NCBI GenBank assembly: GCA_937864895.1
Contig: CALMDF010000563.1
Coordinates: 1-11,087 of the forward strand
Source of the DNA: an uncultured Holophagales bacterium
Lineage (GTDB): Bacteria > Acidobacteriota > Thermoanaerobaculia > UBA5066
Direction: 5' to 3'
Length of the DNA: 11,087 bases
Below are positions 4,862 to 11,087 of the stretch, piece by piece (within the stretch, counting starts at the first letter, position 1; the number at the start of each line of letters is the position of its first letter). The notes beneath the pieces were generated by a model. It had not been told where the DNA came from, did no database searches, and saw only the letters and a list, made by a program, of their open reading frames with translations. The position numbers and the translations under genes were made by a program.

Positions 4862-7471
4862 ATGGACAGGTTGTCGCACTACGAGCTCGTGGAGCGGCTC
4901 GGCGAGGGCGGCATGGGCGTCGTCTACAAGGCGCGGGACGTTCGCCTGGGCCGGTTCGTCGCGCTGAAGGTCCTCGAGCCCGGGAAGGCCTCCGATCCCG
5001 AGCGGCGGCAGCGCTTCGTGAACGAGGCGCGGGCCGCCTCCGCCCTCGACCACCCGAACGTCCTCACCGTCCACGAGATCGGGTGCGAGGACGGCGTCGA
5101 CTTCATCGTCACCGAGTACCTCCCGGGGAAGACGCTCGCGCAGCTCATCCCGCGACAGGGGCTCCCGCCCCGCGAGGCCCTCCGCTGGGCCGTGTCGATC
5201 GCCGACGCCCTCTCGGCGACCCACGCCGCCGGCATCGTCCACCGCGACCTCAAGCCCGCCAACGTCATGGTCACCGACTCGGGGCTCGTGAAGATCCTCG
5301 ACTTCGGCCTCGCCCGGTTCGTCGATCCCGCGCCGGTGACGGAGGAAGACGAGACGCAGACGATCCTCACGAAGGAGGGTGCCGTCCTCGGCACCTGTGC
5401 CTACATGTCCCCGGAGCAGGCGCAGGGGCGCGAGGTCGACCCTCGCTCGGACATCTTCTCCTTCGGGGCACTCCTCTACGAGATGGTGCCCGGCAAGAAG
5501 GCCTTCGCCCGCAAGTCGGCGTCCGCCACGATCGCCGCCGTCCTGCGCGACGAGCCGGAGCCGGCCGCCAGCGTCTCCGGCGCCGTCCCGCCCGAGCTGG
5601 ACCGTGTCATCCACCGCTGCCTTCGCAAGAACCCTGCGAAGCGGTTCCAGTCGATGGCCGACCTGAGGGTCGCGCTCGAGGAGCTTCGCGAGGAGTCGGC
5701 AACGGACGGGGCGCGACGGGTTCGCCCGCGACGGCGGCGCCTCGCATTCGCCGCCGCCGCCGCCGTCTTCCTCGTAGCCGCCGCCGCCGGAGCCTGGGCC
5801 ATTCGCTCCCGAGCGGGCCTCTCCGAGCCGTCGAAGCCCGTCCCCCTCACGAGCTTCGGCGGTGAAATCGGCTTCCCCTCGCTCTCCCCCGACGGGAACC
5901 ACGTCGCCTTCTCCTGGACCGGGGAGGCCGGCGACAACGCAGACATCTACCTGAAGCTCGTCGGCCCCGGTGACCCGGTACGCCTGACGACGGACCCGGC
6001 GGCAGAGGGTGCGCCCGCCTTCTCTCCTGACGGACGGCAGATCGCGTTCGTCCGCTCCCTCGCGCCCGGGCGGAGCCAGCTCGTCGTGATCCCCGCCCTC
6101 GGAGGAACCGAGCGGGTCGTGACGGAGGCCCTGCTGGTGAGGGGGAGCCCGGCGTGGTCCCTCGACGGACGTTACGTCGCCCTGGCGGAGGGCGCGCCAT
6201 ACCAAGAGGCGTCGAGCCTCTACCGGGTCTCGCTGGCGACCGGCGAGCGGACCCGCCTGACGCCTCCGCAGCCCGAGTTCCGGGTCGGGGACGCCTTTCC
6301 CGCTCTCTCGCCTGACGGGCGGCTCCTGTCTTTCTCGCGCCACACGTCGGTCACGCGGGGCGAGCTCTGGCTCCTGCCCGTCACAGAGGAGCTCCTCTCC
6401 GATGGCGATCCGCGCCCGCTGACCTCCGTGGGGCGCGACACGAGCGGGCACGCGTGGCTGCCGGACAGCCGACGCCTCGTCTTCACCCTCGACCGGGGGT
6501 GGGGCGGAAGCGCGGCGCAATGCCTCATGGTCGTTCCCGTCACCGACGGCCGCCGCGTTCGAAGACTGCTCGGCACCGAGGAGGGAGAGAGTCCCACCTG
6601 CTCGCGCCGTGGGAACCTCGTCTTCCTTCGTCAGACGAGGGACGAGAACGTCTGGCGGCTTCCGCTCGCGGGAGGACGGCCCGGTCAGGCCGCGCCACTC
6701 GTCGTCTCCACGCGCAGGGACTGCGATCCTCACTTCTCGCCCGACGGGAAGGCGATCACCTTCAACTCGGACCGTTCCGGAACGCGCCAGGTCTGGCTCT
6801 CCGACGCGGGCGGCAGTCGTCCCCGGCAGCTGACCTTCTTCGATGCGGGGAACACGTCCGGCGCCTGTTTCTCGCCGGACGGCCGCAGGATCGCCCTGCT
6901 CTCGGACGCGAGCGGGAACATGGACCTCTACCTCACGACGCCGGAGGGAAAGGAGCCCGTCCGCCTCACGCCGAGCAACCGGCATGAGACGGCCGCGTCC
7001 TGGTCGCGAGACGGCGCGTGGCTCTACTTCGGCTCCAACCTCGAGGACGGCTTGCAGGTCTGGAAGATGCGCCCCGAGCCGGGCTCGCCGGCCCTGCGCG
7101 TCACGCGCGACGGCGGCTACGCCCCCATCGAGTCGGCCGACGGGAAGACGCTCTTCTACGCCCGGGCCGGTCCGGTGTGGTCGCTCCGGAAGGTCCCGAC
7201 GGCCGGCGGCGAGGAGACGCAGGTCCTGCCGCACCTCGTGAACTGGGGCGCCTTCGACGTCACGGCGACCGCGATCTACTACGTCACGGTGACCGACCGG
7301 AAGGGCCAGCTCCGCCGGCTCCGCCTCGCCGACGGGGCCGACGAGCTCCTCCTCGTCCTCGAGAAGCCCTACACCTTCGGCGTCGCGGCCGCGCCCGACG
7401 ACAGCGCAGTTCTCTGGGCGCAGCTCGACCACAGCGCCAGCGAGCTGATGCTCATGGAGAAGCTGGAATAG
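4862..7471 (+). CDS. Membrane Ser/Thr protein kinase (PknB-like) with extracytoplasmic PD40/TolB-type propeller
   Basis: The 869-residue protein has an N-terminal Hanks-type kinase domain (about 7-275) with all key residues: GEGGMG (14-19), Lys36, Glu55, HRDLKPAN (127-134), DFG (147-149) and SPE (183-185) after a Thr-rich activation loop. A basic run (RRVRPRRRR, about 285-293) and an alanine-rich transmembrane helix (about 294-314) follow. The rest, about 330-869, carries at least eight repeats of the PD40/WD40-like pattern, for example SPDGNHVAF, SPDGRQIAF, SPDGKAITF and SPDGRRIAL, predicting a beta-propeller outside the membrane. The propeller probably senses a ligand or protein and the kinase phosphorylates cytoplasmic targets. 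The FHA regulator at 3429-4112 is a candidate reader of that phosphorylation (inference). The architecture is typical of Acidobacteriota. The gene has a near-leaderless start and is convergent with the decarboxylase, with an 80 bp gap that holds no clear terminator. Confidence 0.95.
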   Translation: MDRLSHYELVERLGEGGMGVVYKARDVRLGRFVALKVLEPGKASDPERRQRFVNEARAASALDHPNVLTVHEIGCEDGVDFIVTEYLPGKTLAQLIPRQGLPPREALRWAVSIADALSATHAAGIVHRDLKPANVMVTDSGLVKILDFGLARFVDPAPVTEEDETQTILTKEGAVLGTCAYMSPEQAQGREVDPRSDIFSFGALLYEMVPGKKAFARKSASATIAAVLRDEPEPAASVSGAVPPELDRVIHRCLRKNPAKRFQSMADLRVALEELREESATDGARRVRPRRRRLAFAAAAAVFLVAAAAGAWAIRSRAGLSEPSKPVPLTSFGGEIGFPSLSPDGNHVAFSWTGEAGDNADIYLKLVGPGDPVRLTTDPAAEGAPAFSPDGRQIAFVRSLAPGRSQLVVIPALGGTERVVTEALLVRGSPAWSLDGRYVALAEGAPYQEASSLYRVSLATGERTRLTPPQPEFRVGDAFPALSPDGRLLSFSRHTSVTRGELWLLPVTEELLSDGDPRPLTSVGRDTSGHAWLPDSRRLVFTLDRGWGGSAAQCLMVVPVTDGRRVRRLLGTEEGESPTCSRRGNLVFLRQTRDENVWRLPLAGGRPGQAAPLVVSTRRDCDPHFSPDGKAITFNSDRSGTRQVWLSDAGGSRPRQLTFFDAGNTSGACFSPDGRRIALLSDASGNMDLYLTTPEGKEPVRLTPSNRHETAASWSRDGAWLYFGSNLEDGLQVWKMRPEPGSPALRVTRDGGYAPIESADGKTLFYARAGPVWSLRKVPTAGGEETQVLPHLVNWGAFDVTATAIYYVTVTDRKGQLRRLRLADGADELLLVLEKPYTFGVAAAPDDSAVLWAQLDHSASELMLMEKLE

Positions 7472-7551
7472 CGCGAGGCCGGCGCGCCGGGCCGGGCCGG
7501 AAGAGCGCCCCGGTCAGCCCGCGGGCGGGGAAGCCGGATCGTCACGGTCGG
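7472..7551. other. Convergent gap between kinase and decarboxylase
   Basis: These 80 very GC-rich bases separate two convergent stop codons. They contain the perfect 12-base palindrome CCGGCGCGCCGG (7479-7490), but no hairpin with a T-tract on either strand. I see no gene or recognisable terminator here. Confidence 0.4.
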
Positions 7552-9042
7552 CTACGGGGTCGACGGATCGCCTCCGGCGCCCTCCGCCTCCAGCCCCCGG
7601 CCCAGCCTCACCGTCTCGCGGCAGAAGACCACGAGGTCCTCGTCGCGCGTCCGGTGGTTCGTGATGCACGCGCGGAGGGCGTACCGCCCTCGGACCGTCG
7701 CGTAGGAGGGCGCCGCGACGCCCCCCTCGTGGAGGCGGAGGAGGAGCTCGCGGTTCAGCGCGTCCAGCGCCACCTCGTCCGCGAGGCCTCCCCGGTAGCG
7801 GAAACAGACGATGTTCAGCGAGACCGGCGCGAGGAGCTCCAGCGCCGGCTCGGCCTTCACGAGCGCCTCGAGAAGCCGGGCCTGCTCGACGTTCCGGAGG
7901 ACGATCCGTCCGAACCGCGCCGCGCCGTGCTCCTTCAGGGCCATCCACGCCTTCAGGGCCCGGAACCCCCGCGAAAGCTCGACGCCGTAGTCGCTGAACC
8001 AGAGCTCTCCCCCGCCGATCCCGCGGGGCGTGTGCTCGAGGTAGTCCGGCGTCAGGGAGAAGGCGCGGCGGTGGAGGTCCGGGTCCTTCACGAGGGCGCA
8101 GCCGATCTCGTAGGGCAGGGACATCCACTTGTGCAGGTCGAACGCGAGCGAGTCCGCGCGCTCCATCCCCTTCAGGCGCGGCCTGAGCTCCGGCGCGAGC
8201 GCCGCGAGCGCCCCGAAAGCGCCGTCGACGTGGAACCAGAGGCCCTCCGCCGCGCAGAGGTCCGCCAGGCCGTCCAGCGGGTCGAGGGCGCCCGTCGAGA
8301 CCGTCCCCGCGCACCCGACGACGAGGAACGGCTCGTGTCCCGCGGCCCGATCTGCGGCAATGGCGGAACCGAGCGCCGCGAGGTCGATCGTGTCGTCGGC
8401 GAGGACCGGGAGCTCGCGGAGAGCCTTCCGGCCGAGCCCGAGGAGCTCCATCGCCTTCGGCACCGAGCTGTGGACCTCGCGCGAGGCGTAGGCGACGAGG
8501 CGCCGCCTCCCCGGGTCGACGCCCTCGCTCCTGAGATCGTACCCGGCCCGCGAGTTGCGGGCGACCGTCATCCCGACGAGGTTCGCCATCGAACCGCCGC
8601 TCACGAGGAGCCCCGAGGCCGCCGCGGGGAACCCGAGCATCTCCTTGCACCAGTCGATCACCTGGCGCTCGACCAGGGCGCCGGACTGGGCGCCGCCCCC
8701 CTGGTTCAGGTTCATCCCCGCGGCGAGCATCTCGGCGAACATCGCTCCCGGGGTTCCCGTCCCCATCACCCATCCCCAGAATCTCGGGTGGATGTTCCCC
8801 GTCGGGTACGGGAGGACCTTCTCCCGGAAGGCCTCGTAGACCTCCGGGGCGGCGCTCGGTGTCGTCGGGAGCGGCTCGCGGAAGGAGGCGGCGACGTCAT
8901 CCGGCACGGGCCGCCAGACGGGCCTCTCCCGGACGGTCCGCAGGTACTCGAGCATGTCGTCCACCATCCGGTGGCCGAGCGCCCGGTACTCCTCCCAGTC
9001 GGCCGGGTCCAGCGTCTCGTCGATCGGCTCGGGTCTTTCCAT
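7552..9042 (-). CDS. Group II PLP-dependent amino-acid decarboxylase
   Basis: The 496-residue protein has full length for the aromatic-L-amino-acid/glutamate decarboxylase family. Residues aligning with DOPA decarboxylase are seen almost at the same numbers: His191 (ring stacking, in REVHSS), Asp273 (pyridine nitrogen, in HVDGAFG), Lys305 (Schiff base, in FDLHKWM) and Tyr334 (in PDYLEH, the catalytic-loop tyrosine that distinguishes decarboxylases from aldehyde synthases). It also has SGGSMAN (148-154) and CAGTVSTGALDP (244-255). It should convert an L-amino acid to an amine and CO2 in the cytoplasm. Tryptophan, tyrosine, DOPA and phenylalanine are possible substrates, and no neighbour decides between them. 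The start at 9042 is fixed by GGAGG six bases upstream. The open frame extends further to about 9306, but that extension has no family match and overlaps the intergenic repeats and the divergent start. There is no signal peptide. Confidence 0.92.
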   Translation of the reverse strand: MERPEPIDETLDPADWEEYRALGHRMVDDMLEYLRTVRERPVWRPVPDDVAASFREPLPTTPSAAPEVYEAFREKVLPYPTGNIHPRFWGWVMGTGTPGAMFAEMLAAGMNLNQGGGAQSGALVERQVIDWCKEMLGFPAAASGLLVSGGSMANLVGMTVARNSRAGYDLRSEGVDPGRRRLVAYASREVHSSVPKAMELLGLGRKALRELPVLADDTIDLAALGSAIAADRAAGHEPFLVVGCAGTVSTGALDPLDGLADLCAAEGLWFHVDGAFGALAALAPELRPRLKGMERADSLAFDLHKWMSLPYEIGCALVKDPDLHRRAFSLTPDYLEHTPRGIGGGELWFSDYGVELSRGFRALKAWMALKEHGAARFGRIVLRNVEQARLLEALVKAEPALELLAPVSLNIVCFRYRGGLADEVALDALNRELLLRLHEGGVAAPSYATVRGRYALRACITNHRTRDEDLVVFCRETVRLGRGLEAEGAGGDPSTP

Positions 9043-9048
9043 GGCGGG

Positions 9049-9053
9049 CCTCC
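9049..9053 (-). promoter_or_regulatory. Shine-Dalgarno site fixing the decarboxylase start
   Basis: On the minus strand, GGAGG precedes ATG 9042 by six bases. It supports this start over longer in-frame alternatives reaching about 9306. Confidence 0.7.
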
Positions 9054-9185
9054 GCGACGATTCTCGCGACGACGTCTCTTTTTCGCCACGGCAATCGGCC
9101 GCTCCCTTCGTTTCCTCGTCTCCGCCGCCAGGGGGTCCGCAACAGCGCAATTCGGCAAGGCATCCGGGGTTCAGGTCCCGTCGGA

Positions 9186-9213
9186 CCACGGGTGCGAGAA
9201 TGGACACCCGTGG
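9186..9213. repeat. Perfect 9-bp inverted repeat with 10-base centre
   Basis: CCACGGGTG (9186-9194) and CACCCGTGG (9205-9213) are exact reverse complements separated by CGAGAATGGA. No T-run follows on either strand, so it is not a typical terminator. Possible roles are an operator for a dimeric repressor or a leader hairpin for the gene at 9293. Confidence 0.6.
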
Positions 9214-9292
9214 CGGTCGGCCCATCCGGCGGCGGAACCGTCGGACGCGACGTGCCCAAGGCGCCGGCCACAACGAAGGAGGAACTCTCGTC

Positions 9293-10012
9293 ATGAAGCG
9301 GACCACCCCGATCGCACTTCTTTCCCTGCTCGCCCTCGCGGCGTGCCTCGCGCCCGCCCTCGCGGTCGCCCAGCAGGCGCCGACGTCCCTCTCGGACGTG
9401 AAGATGCCCGTGGCGACGGTGCCCCAGATCTTCTCTCTCCAGGGAGAGTTCGTCCGGGTCGCCTACAACAACGAGGGCTTCGTCACCATCGGCTACCGCG
9501 TCGCGAACGGCTCGGTCGGCGAGGAATGGCTGATGCTCGACGCGGGCTTCACGGTTCGCGACGGCGTGAAGGCCTACGACCTGAAGCGCGAGGCGATCTC
9601 GCTGAAGACGCCCGACGGCAAGCTGCTCCCGCTCGCCACCCAGAAGGAGTACGCCAGCGCCGGCTACCTCCCCGCCCTCAACAAGAGGGCCCAGGTCACG
9701 CGCGACAAGATCAACTACTTCCCCCCCGAGGTGAACAAGGCCTGCGCCCTGCTCTTCTTCTCGGACCTCGGCAAGCCCAAGGCTCCCCCGTCCTTCGACC
9801 AGGTCGACCTGACCGACAACCGGGCCTGCGTCGGCCGCCTCTTCTTCAAGGTCCCGGGCGGGATCCAGACCGGGCAGCACTGGCTCGTCACCAAATTCGC
9901 GACGAGCGAGGTCCAGGTCCCCTTCCGGATCCTCACGAAGGAAGAGGAGAAGTTCCTCCGCAAGAACTGGGACGACCTGCAGAAGGCGCTCGAGGAGGGC
10001 GTGGTCGACTAG
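9293..10012 (+). CDS. Secreted protein of unknown function, intact copy of a two-member family in this window
   Basis: I do not recognise this 239-residue protein. It has a clear export signal: MKR, a hydrophobic core, and then either a lipobox-like LAAC (15-18) or a signal peptidase I site after AVA (24-26). The decayed copy at 230-445 keeps the PAVAQ end, which favours ordinary cleavage. The mature part looks mostly beta-stranded in its first half (LQGEFVRVAYNNEGFVTIGY, 49-68). Cys151 and Cys179 could pair, and the lysine/glutamate-rich C-terminus (about 215-235) looks helical. There is no transmembrane segment beyond the signal and no known catalytic motif. AAGGAGG ends ten bases before the ATG. 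The gene stands alone, divergent from the decarboxylase and convergent with the SpoIID-type gene (31 bp gap). A run of seven C within codons for FPPEV (9721-9727) is a possible slippage site. Confidence 0.85.
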   Translation: MKRTTPIALLSLLALAACLAPALAVAQQAPTSLSDVKMPVATVPQIFSLQGEFVRVAYNNEGFVTIGYRVANGSVGEEWLMLDAGFTVRDGVKAYDLKREAISLKTPDGKLLPLATQKEYASAGYLPALNKRAQVTRDKINYFPPEVNKACALLFFSDLGKPKAPPSFDQVDLTDNRACVGRLFFKVPGGIQTGQHWLVTKFATSEVQVPFRILTKEEEKFLRKNWDDLQKALEEGVVD

Positions 10013-10043
10013 GCTCCCCGGCTCGCGCTCCCCGGGACGGCGG

Positions 10044-11087
10044 TCAGCCGGCGCGGCCGACCGTCGTCCCCGGGTAGTAGTGCGCGAGGATCTCGCGGTA
10101 GCCCTTCCCCGCCGACGCCATCACCGCCGCCCCGATCTGGCAGAGGCCGACCCCGTGCCCCCAGCCGGCGCCGGTGAGGACGAAGCGGCCGGACACGTCG
10201 CGGTCGACGACGAAGGCCGAGCTGTAGAGGTGCGAGCGGGAGAGCGCCCGGCGGATCTCGAGCTCCTTGCCGACGACGAGCTTCCCCCGCTCGCCCGTGA
10301 TCCGCAGGCGGACGATCCGTCCGGACGGGCCGCGCGAGAGGGGCTCGAGCGCGAGGATCGGCCCGAGGTCGGCGCCCAGCCTGGAGCGGACGAGCTCCCC
10401 CAGCTCCTCCGGCCCGTACTCGACCTTCCAGCGGAAGAAGTCCCGCGTCTCCTGGTCGAAGCCGGGGAGGATCCGCGAGAGGAGCCCGGCGTCGGCCGCG
10501 TTGCACCAGGCGGCGGGACTCGAGCGGATGAAGGCCTCGAGGTCCGAGGGCACCGGCCCTGTCAGGCCGTCGGGGAAGGAGACGAGGTAGGGGATCTCCT
10601 GGTCGTCCCAGGCGGAGTCGTACCGCTCGGTGAGTCCCCCGCAGCACTTCGAGTAGCGGGCGTCGCAGATTCCCCCGCCGAAGCGGAGCATCTCGCCCGC
10701 GGACGCGGCGACGGCCTCGGCGACGGAGGGCGAGACGGCCTTCGTGATTCCCTGGTAGCGCTGGCAGTGGTCGTCGGCGCAGACCTCGAAGTCGGGATGC
10801 GCCTCGCGGCCGTACCAGCGGCGGATCTCCCCGGGCGCGTCCGGGCCGCTCGGGACGATCCCGGCCGCGGCCGGGCCCTTGAGCCAGCTCCGGGAGATGA
10901 CGGCGTGGGCCTTCAGGAGCTCGACGGGGCACGTCGCGCTCATCTCCGAGGAGATGACGCTTTCGACGTAGTCCTCGAGCGGGAGCTCGTTCACGACCGT
11001 CAGGCCCGCGGGACGCTGGAGGACGCGGAGGGAGCCGCGGAAGACCTGCCGCTCCGTCCGCTCCCAGTGGGAGCCGATGCCCGCCGT
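10044..11087 (-). CDS. SpoIID/LytB-domain protein, C-terminal part (5' end beyond right edge)
   Basis: The frame is open to the right edge and gives 347 residues of a SpoIID-family protein. Counting from the edge, VNELPLEDY (32-40) leads to SEM with Glu48, the position of the catalytic acid in SpoIID lytic transglycosylases, then LKAHAVISRSW (58-68). His97, Cys103, His107 and Cys108, around ADDHC, resemble the zinc site I recall from clostridial SpoIID. The signature GWGHGVGLCQ (308-317) and a closing HYYPGT follow. The family cleaves glycan strands of peptidoglycan or stimulates cell-wall amidases. A start at GTG 10994 is rejected because the upstream FRGSL and VLQRPAGLTV segment is typical of the family, so the true start and any signal peptide lie outside. 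It is convergent with the secreted protein gene. A role in envelope remodelling rather than sporulation is likely, since no other sporulation genes are present. Confidence 0.9.
   Translation of the reverse strand, partial: TAGIGSHWERTERQVFRGSLRVLQRPAGLTVVNELPLEDYVESVISSEMSATCPVELLKAHAVISRSWLKGPAAAGIVPSGPDAPGEIRRWYGREAHPDFEVCADDHCQRYQGITKAVSPSVAEAVAASAGEMLRFGGGICDARYSKCCGGLTERYDSAWDDQEIPYLVSFPDGLTGPVPSDLEAFIRSSPAAWCNAADAGLLSRILPGFDQETRDFFRWKVEYGPEELGELVRSRLGADLGPILALEPLSRGPSGRIVRLRITGERGKLVVGKELEIRRALSRSHLYSSAFVVDRDVSGRFVLTGAGWGHGVGLCQIGAAVMASAGKGYREILAHYYPGTTVGRAG

Larger units (their letters stand above)
9043..9292. promoter_or_regulatory. Divergent intergenic region between decarboxylase and secreted-protein genes
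   Basis: This 250-base gap must hold promoters for both divergent genes. It contains the decarboxylase Shine-Dalgarno site at its left end and AAGGAGG (9276-9282) for the + strand gene at its right end. In the middle are overlapping inverted repeats (9174-9213) and a nine-base direct repeat, CCGTCGGAC, at 9178-9186 and 9238-9246. A weak extended -10-like TGCGAGAAT (9193-9201) lies inside the largest palindrome. No credible small ORF is seen. Confidence 0.45.

Noticed and set aside
5750..5790. GCC trinucleotide run in the kinase gene as a microsatellite
   Set aside because: It encodes the alanine-rich transmembrane helix. The repeat is imperfect and explained by coding constraint in a GC-rich genome.
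4658..7432. Very long open frame (about 920 codons) antisense to the kinase gene
   Set aside because: It is a by-product of high GC content. The + strand kinase has complete conserved motifs over the same span, while the antisense translation is low-complexity Arg/Gly/Glu/Val with no domain.
7479..7490. CCGGCGCGCCGG palindrome as terminator or operator between convergent genes
   Set aside because: There is no loop and no T-tract, and such palindromes are expected often by chance at this GC content.
9134..9188. tRNA-like string: GGTCCG/CGGACC ends, AGCGCAATTCGGCAAGGC resembling a D-arm, GGGGTTCAGGTCCC resembling a T-arm
   Set aside because: There is no anticodon arm, the T-loop has G at the position where A58 is nearly invariant, only three T-stem pairs form, and the D-stem and acceptor registers disagree. 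It may be a tRNA remnant, but chance similarity is as likely.
7018..10077. Open frame of about 1019 codons on the + strand across kinase, decarboxylase and secreted-protein genes
   Set aside because: It is Arg/Pro/Ala-rich low-complexity translation that overlaps three well-supported genes in other frames.
10044..10994. Complete SpoIID gene starting at GTG 10994
   Set aside because: The frame stays open to the window edge, and the 31 upstream codons encode sequence typical of the family, so the gene is 5'-partial.

Overview
The window is very GC-rich (roughly 70% by eye), with almost every codon ending in G or C and short intergenic gaps. No 16S or other taxonomic marker is present. The combination of genes points, as an inference, to Acidobacteriota (a Thermoanaerobaculia/Holophagae-like lineage). 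It includes a membrane Ser/Thr kinase with an extracytoplasmic PD40/TolB-type propeller, a PhoB-type winged-helix regulator fused to an FHA domain, a vertebrate-like (DUF619) N-acetylglutamate synthase, and a Bacteroidetes/Acidobacteria-style SpoIID protein. Other deep-branching high-GC phyla cannot be excluded.

Layout from left to right. (1) The last 30 codons of an unidentified + strand gene, then a hairpin terminator. (2) A decayed, 5'-only copy of a secreted-protein gene whose intact relative lies about 9 kb away at 9293-10012. (3) A secreted subtilisin-family (S8) protease with an I9-like propeptide and an inserted PA-like domain, followed by a clean intrinsic terminator. (4) An N-acetylglutamate synthase with a vertebrate-type acetyltransferase domain and a degenerate amino-acid-kinase domain. 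(5) Convergent to it, a winged-helix/FHA regulator. It is divergently paired (70 bp gap) with a small secreted HExxH protein, and a PknB-like kinase with a propeller domain follows on the + strand. (6) On the - strand, a group II PLP-dependent amino-acid decarboxylase. (7) Divergent from that across a 250 bp gap rich in inverted repeats, the intact secreted protein of unknown function. (8) On the - strand, the C-terminal 347 residues of a SpoIID/LytB-domain protein that runs off the right edge.

The best candidate for a functional module is 3429-7471: a kinase with an outside-facing sensor, a possible phosphothreonine-reading transcription factor, and a secreted putative metalloprotein divergent from that factor. 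Most of the rest looks like independent single-gene units. Four products carry or are expected to carry export signals: the S8 protease, the HExxH protein, the 9293 protein and its decayed copy. No tRNA, rRNA, CRISPR array, insertion sequence or phage gene was found.

The observations most worth following up are the truncated paralogue, the degenerate kinase domain of the acetylglutamate synthase, the kinase/FHA/HExxH neighbourhood, and the mutually exclusive inverted repeats upstream of 9293.
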